From the NCBI GenBank assembly GCA_911728435.2, contig OU452199.1, positions 186,001-250,000 of the forward strand: 64,000 nucleotides of DNA, given 5' to 3'. Positions 37,401 through 43,400 of the stretch are shown here, one piece after another. The notes beneath the pieces are model-generated. The model was not told the origin of the DNA, ran no database searches, and saw nothing but the letters and a program-made list of their open reading frames with translations. The stretch comes from Apoderus coryli. Taxonomy: Eukaryota; Arthropoda; Insecta; Coleoptera; Attelabidae. Each line of letters starts with the position of its first letter. Position 1 is the first letter of the stretch. The translations under genes were made by a program, and so were the position numbers.

Positions 37401-40400
37401 CGCTGCACTCCGATAATTTATCGGGGCCCTCTATAATTAAAAGCGAAGTGATATATGCCATCAAGTCAACCAAGATGTACAAAGCCCCAGGACCAGATGA
37501 CATCACCGTAGAAACAATTAAGTTGTTAGACGAAAAAAATATAGAAATGCTAGTGAATTTGTTCAATCGCATATATGACACTGACCACATTCCATCTGAT
37601 TGGCTGCGATCAACGTTCGTAATGATCCCAAAGACGACCAACACCACGAAATGTAAAGACCATCGCCTTATCAGCCTAATGAGTCATCTGCTGAAGGTAT
37701 TCCTTCGTATTCTACACTCTAGAATGTTCAATAAACTAGAAGATCTAAGCGAAGACACACAGTTTGGTTTTAAAAGCGGAATGGGGACTCGTGAAGCCGT
37801 TTTCTGCCTGAATACTTTAGTACAAAACAGCTTAGACCAACGAAAAGACGTATATATGCTGGTTATTGATTACGAGAAGGCCTTCGACAATGTTAGACAT
37901 GACACCTTGTTGAAACTTCTGTACAATGCCAATATTGACGCAAAAGATATCAGAATCATCCAAAATCTATACTGGAATCAAAAAGCCTGTGTAAGATTTG
38001 AGAAATCACCAACAACAGACGAATTTAAAGTTCTAAAGGGGGTTCGACAAGGGTGCATATTGTCACCAATACTATTTAACTTATACGTTGAAAATATATT
38101 TTCTGAGGCGCTGGAAGACTTAGAGTGTGGGATTAAAGTAAATGGTATACCAATTAACAACATACGGTATGCAGACGACACCGTAATCATTGCTGACAGT
38201 GAAGAGGACTTACAACTAATGCTGGAACAGATAAATACAGTTGGAAAGGGGAATGGTCTCAAAATAAACATACAAAAGACAAAGTACATGATAGTAAGCA
38301 GAAACCCTCCTCAAAATGCTGTGTTAAACTTGGAAGACTAACCTATTGAACGAGTGCAAAACTTTAAATACCTTGGAACCAACATAAATGAATAATGAAA
38401 TCCCGAACAGAAAATTTGCTGTCGCATACAACAAGCGAGGCAAGCTTTCAAAAGCCTAAGACCCTTTCTTTGCAACCTGACATTGTCCCTCAAATTAAGA
38501 TGCAGAATGGTGCAGTGTTACGTCTGGTCCATCCTGTTATATGGAATGGAAACATGGACTCTGAAGATCCGGTCGATAAACAAGCTTGAGGCTTTTGAAA
38601 TGTGGTGTCTAAGAAGGATGCTACGTATATCGTGGGTAGACCGAGTTCGAAATGAAGACGTTCTTAGAAGGGCGGGATGCGAAAGAGAACTTTTCAACAT
38701 AATCAAGAAGCGGAAAATTGGATACCCGGGCCACATACTACGAGGAGAGAAGTACAAAATACCACAGATAATTCTCCAAGGAAAAATTGAAGGGAAGAGA
38801 GGAGTAGGACGTAAACAGATGTCCTGGTTGAGAAACATCAAGAACTGGACAGGCATTAGCCATACGGGCGAGCTCTGTCGCGCTGCGGAAGCAAGGACCC
38901 TTGTTATGATGAGATAGTCGCCAACGCACTAGAAGTGTACGGCATTTTAAGAAGAAGACGAGACAGGACAGGACGATGCAGGCAGCGCAGGATACATGGA
39001 GAGAATTAAGGGAGACCTGCATCCAGCAGTGGATACAAGAAAGGGTTGATTGATGATGATGACGAAACAGGACAATACCCACAACAATAGCTAAGTTCAA
39101 CATTCATCCCTCTACCTAAGAAAAATAATGCTAGAAAGTGTGGAGACCATCGACTGATTAGCCTGATGGGCCACACTTTGAAAGTATTTCTAAAAATAAT
39201 TCATCAGAGGATCTATAAAAAATGCGAAAGAGATATCAGTAGCTCACAGTTTGGGTTTAGACAAGGGATGGGCACAAGAGAAGCGATAGTGGCCACGCAA
39301 GTCCTTGTACAGAACTGCCATGATGTGAGAAAAGACATATGCCTTTGCTTTATTGATTACGAGAAAGCATTTGACCGAGTTGAACATCCCAAACTAATGC
39401 AGCTCCTCAGGAATCTTGACATAGATCAAAAAGACATCAGATGTATAGAAAATCTATATTGGTACCAGACTGCACAGATTAGGCTCAATAATGAGCTGTC
39501 TGATGATATAGAGATCCGGAGGGGCGTGCGACAGGGATGTGTCTTGTTCCCGCTTTTGTTCAACCTGTACTCGGAAGGGGTCTTCCGGGAAGCATTGGAA
39601 GATGCGGAAATCGGTATTAAAGTCAACTGAGTGTGGATTAATAACATACGTTATGCTGATGACACAGTGCTCATCACTGATAACATGCAAGACTTACAAA
39701 TACTGATCAACACAGTCGGTCAACATAGCAGATTGATGGGTCTAAACATAAACACTAAAAAGACGAAGTTTATGATAATATCAAGGAACCTAAATGCGTT
39801 TGAAGCCTCACAGTTAACATTCAACGCAATGCGCATAGACAGAGTGAACAAATTTAAATACTTGGGCGTGTGGTTATCTGAAGACTGGACCTTTGATATC
39901 GAGGTCAAGAGTCGCATCGAACAAGCCCGACAAGCATTCCTAAGACTGAGGAGAGTATTTAGTTGCTCGGACTTCGATCTTGGTAAAGTGCTATGTGTGG
40001 TCAGTACTTCTCTACGGGATGGAAGGTTGGACCCTTAAAGTCAACAACATTAACAAATTGGAAGCGTTCGAGATGTGGCTTTACCGCAGAATGCTCAAGA
40101 TACCGTGGACTGCAAGAATAACAAACGTAGAAGTTCTGTCCAACATCAACAAAGAACGTTAACTGTTAACCACCATTAAAAAGAGAAAGACTTCATATCT
40201 GGGGCACGTCATGAGGAACAAGAAGTATGAGTATTTACAGTTGTTGATCGAGGGTAAGATAGAGGGCCGTAGAGGGGTAGGAAGGAAGAAATTGTCCTGG
40301 TTGCGGAAGATAAGACAGTGGACAGGAATAAATGACATACAGACCCTAATTCACACCGCAAGAGATAGAGAGGAGATGGAAAATGTGATCGCAAACATCC

Positions 40401-43400
40401 ATTAGTGGATAGCATCCAAAGAAGAAGAAGTTCTGATGACCGAAGGCCTTATTATAATTTATATACAAAGAGCAGCCCAAGAATAGATAAATAGTACAGT
40501 TAATCACAAAATATATGCTACCTTATACCAACTAATAATTAAATACAGAAAATTACAACTCTACACTCCCTGTATGTTGTGTTATCCATCCCCTCATCCT
40601 GAAACCATGCTCTGGACATTGCGGCGCGTAATAGTCATTTACCTCCCTGCTGATCCCTTTATTTCTTCAAATTCCTTCGCTGTTTTTAAAGGCATCTTAC
40701 TAAGTCCTTGTGATGATTGTTGCAGGTATTCCTGGTGGAAACTGAAACAAATACACGCAAAGCTGTATTAAACGCCAACACAAAACTTCGAAGAAAAATT
40801 AATAAACTATCACCGCCACAACTAAAGACTATTTCAGTGGAAATCGAATTTGGATACAAGGCACAGGTGAGACTGTATTTGCCAGGAGTCTTGCGGGAGT
40901 ATGAGGAGACCACATTTCCACTGATACTTATAGTGTAAGCAGAGTATTTTAATTGATAGCAATAAATAAATATCGCCGCTTTATTTTTAGTGATGCTTCT
41001 CCTTCGTCCCAAAGTGTCTCCTCTCTCTGGGAGGCATCGTGGCCGTGGTATTTGGCTAGTAGCCGAAACTATGTAGTAGCCAAAATTGATGCTCGTGGTT
41101 CCGGCTATCAGGGTGTCAAGATGCGCAGGGAAATCCAACGAAGGATCGGTTTAATTGAAGTACGTTGTTGGAAGTCTATGTTTTACAAGAATAAATTTGC
41201 TAAGTACATGTTTTTGATGAATTCAGGTTCAAGATCAGTTGGCTGTTTTAACGTATCTGCGGGACACCTTCAAATACATTGATCGCGGTAAAATTTGTAC
41301 TGTTGGTAAAGGATATGGTGGTTATGTTTCGGCTATGATGATGTTGCAGGATTTTCATCAGGTTATCAATTGTACTGTCAGCATTTCGCCAATAACAAAT
41401 TGGAGGCATTACAGTAAGTAAAACATTTTTGGAATGTAATAATTAACAGATTAAAAATATATTCTGTCCCTTTCCTACTTCGCCTCAGATATAATATATA
41501 CTTGAGCTTTTTCCAATCCTCGAATGCGCTCTTTGGTATAGCATTGGACTTTTCCAGTGATGAAGTCTTGATTTGAATAGTATTAATGACATTGATGAGA
41601 CTGTATCTTCTTTGTATGGGTCATTGGGATCAATGTTTGATATGTGCGTGCCAAAACTGCGAGGCCATAGCAGGAGATCTCGGTATCCTCAATGGTATCC
41701 GGAATGGGTCATCTGCGATAGGGAAAAGTCGAGATGTTTTCGCAAATGGAAGGAAACCGGTCTTATCTGTCATCTACACAATTTTCAGCGCTTAAGACAC
41801 TCAATAAAGATAAAGATTGATGAATCTTATGAAGCATATCACTTGCAGGTGCAGGCCTCCGTTCGAGATGACCCTAGAGAGCTATGGAAATTTATTCAAA
41901 ATAAAAAACGCAAATCTCGTATACCACTCCGCAAATCCTCAAGAAAATACCTAAAAAAGCTATTGTCTTTCTTACAACAATTTATAATCGAATGCTATGC
42001 CTGTGTTACTTTCCCATTTTATGGAAATATTCCAATATAATAATGATCCACAAACATGGTAAGCTACCGCAAGAAATATCTTCATACAGACCTATCAGCC
42101 AGCCTGCTGCCCACTGCCAGCAAAGTGTTTGAAAGATTATTGCTGAAAAGGATCCAAGCTGAACACGACTTGTTGAACATCTTACCAAACTACCAATTTG
42201 GATTCCGAGAAAACATGTCGACGATACACCAAGTCCATAGAATAGTGAACAGCATTAGTAAAACTTTGGAAGAAAAGCAGTACTGCAACGGTGTATTCCT
42301 GGACGTATCACAAGCATTTGACAAAGTATGGCACGAGGGGTTGCTTTATAAAATAAAAAATCTGCTCAACAACAACTTCTACATGTTACTAAAGTCATAT
42401 CTAAATGAAAGGTACTTCTCGGTCAAACACAAAGAAGCAATATCAATTCATTATCCTGTCAAATCCGGTGTACCTCAAGGAAATGTGCTTGGACCGCTTC
42501 TTTATCTCTTGTATACAAGTGACCTCCCAGAAACAGAAGATACAATGATCGCAGCTTTCGCGGACGATATGGCCGTCATTTCAATCAGTAGAGACCCAAA
42601 CACAAGCTCCAGAAATATGCAGAGTCACCTAGATCAATTAAATAGATGGTACAAGAAATGGAGAATCAAATTAAATCATACTAAATCAGTACAAGTGACT
42701 TTCTCAACCTGTCACAATAATTGCCCGCCTGTCACAATTGATGGGACTCATATCCCCATCAAATCAGATGTATAGTATTTAGGCTTACACCTAGATAGAA
42801 GGCTAACCTGGGAAAAACATATCCAAAAAAAGAGAAACCAACTAGACATCAAACTCAAACAAATGTACTGGCTGATGGGCCGAAAATCAAAGTTATCGAC
42901 CAAAAACAAACTGCTAGTATACAAAGCCATGCTAAAACCTATTTGGACATACGGAGTACAGCTATGGGGATGTGCAAAACCGAGCAGAATAAAAATAATC
43001 CAGCGATTCCAGTCTAAAGCATTGCGAGCAATAACAAGTGCCCCTTGGTACGTCTCTAATCAGACTCTTCATAAAGACCTCGAAATTCCTTACATCACCG
43101 ACGTAATTAAAACAACAACCATGAACTACCAAAACAGAATTACTCACCATCCAAACCACCATATCGACAATTTATATAGAGGCGGACCAGTCAACCGCAG
43201 ATTGAACAAAATATGGCCAGAAGACCTCCTTCCACAATGATGTGAAGTTTGGTGCCCAATAAGTGATAATGCTAATGAGCATTTCGCTTTCAAGTTTCAA
43301 CCTACATCTTTTTTACTAAATACTCTATAAGTGAAGTAGATTGTAAAAATTCAGTATATGTTATAATAAAAAAAAAATCTCGTATACCCGGTTTGATGCA

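Noticed and set aside
36716..38341. A 541-codon open frame looking like one long reverse transcriptase gene
   Set aside because: The first 18 codons belong to RTE copy A in a wrong frame; the real unit B starts at 36771 after the target duplication.
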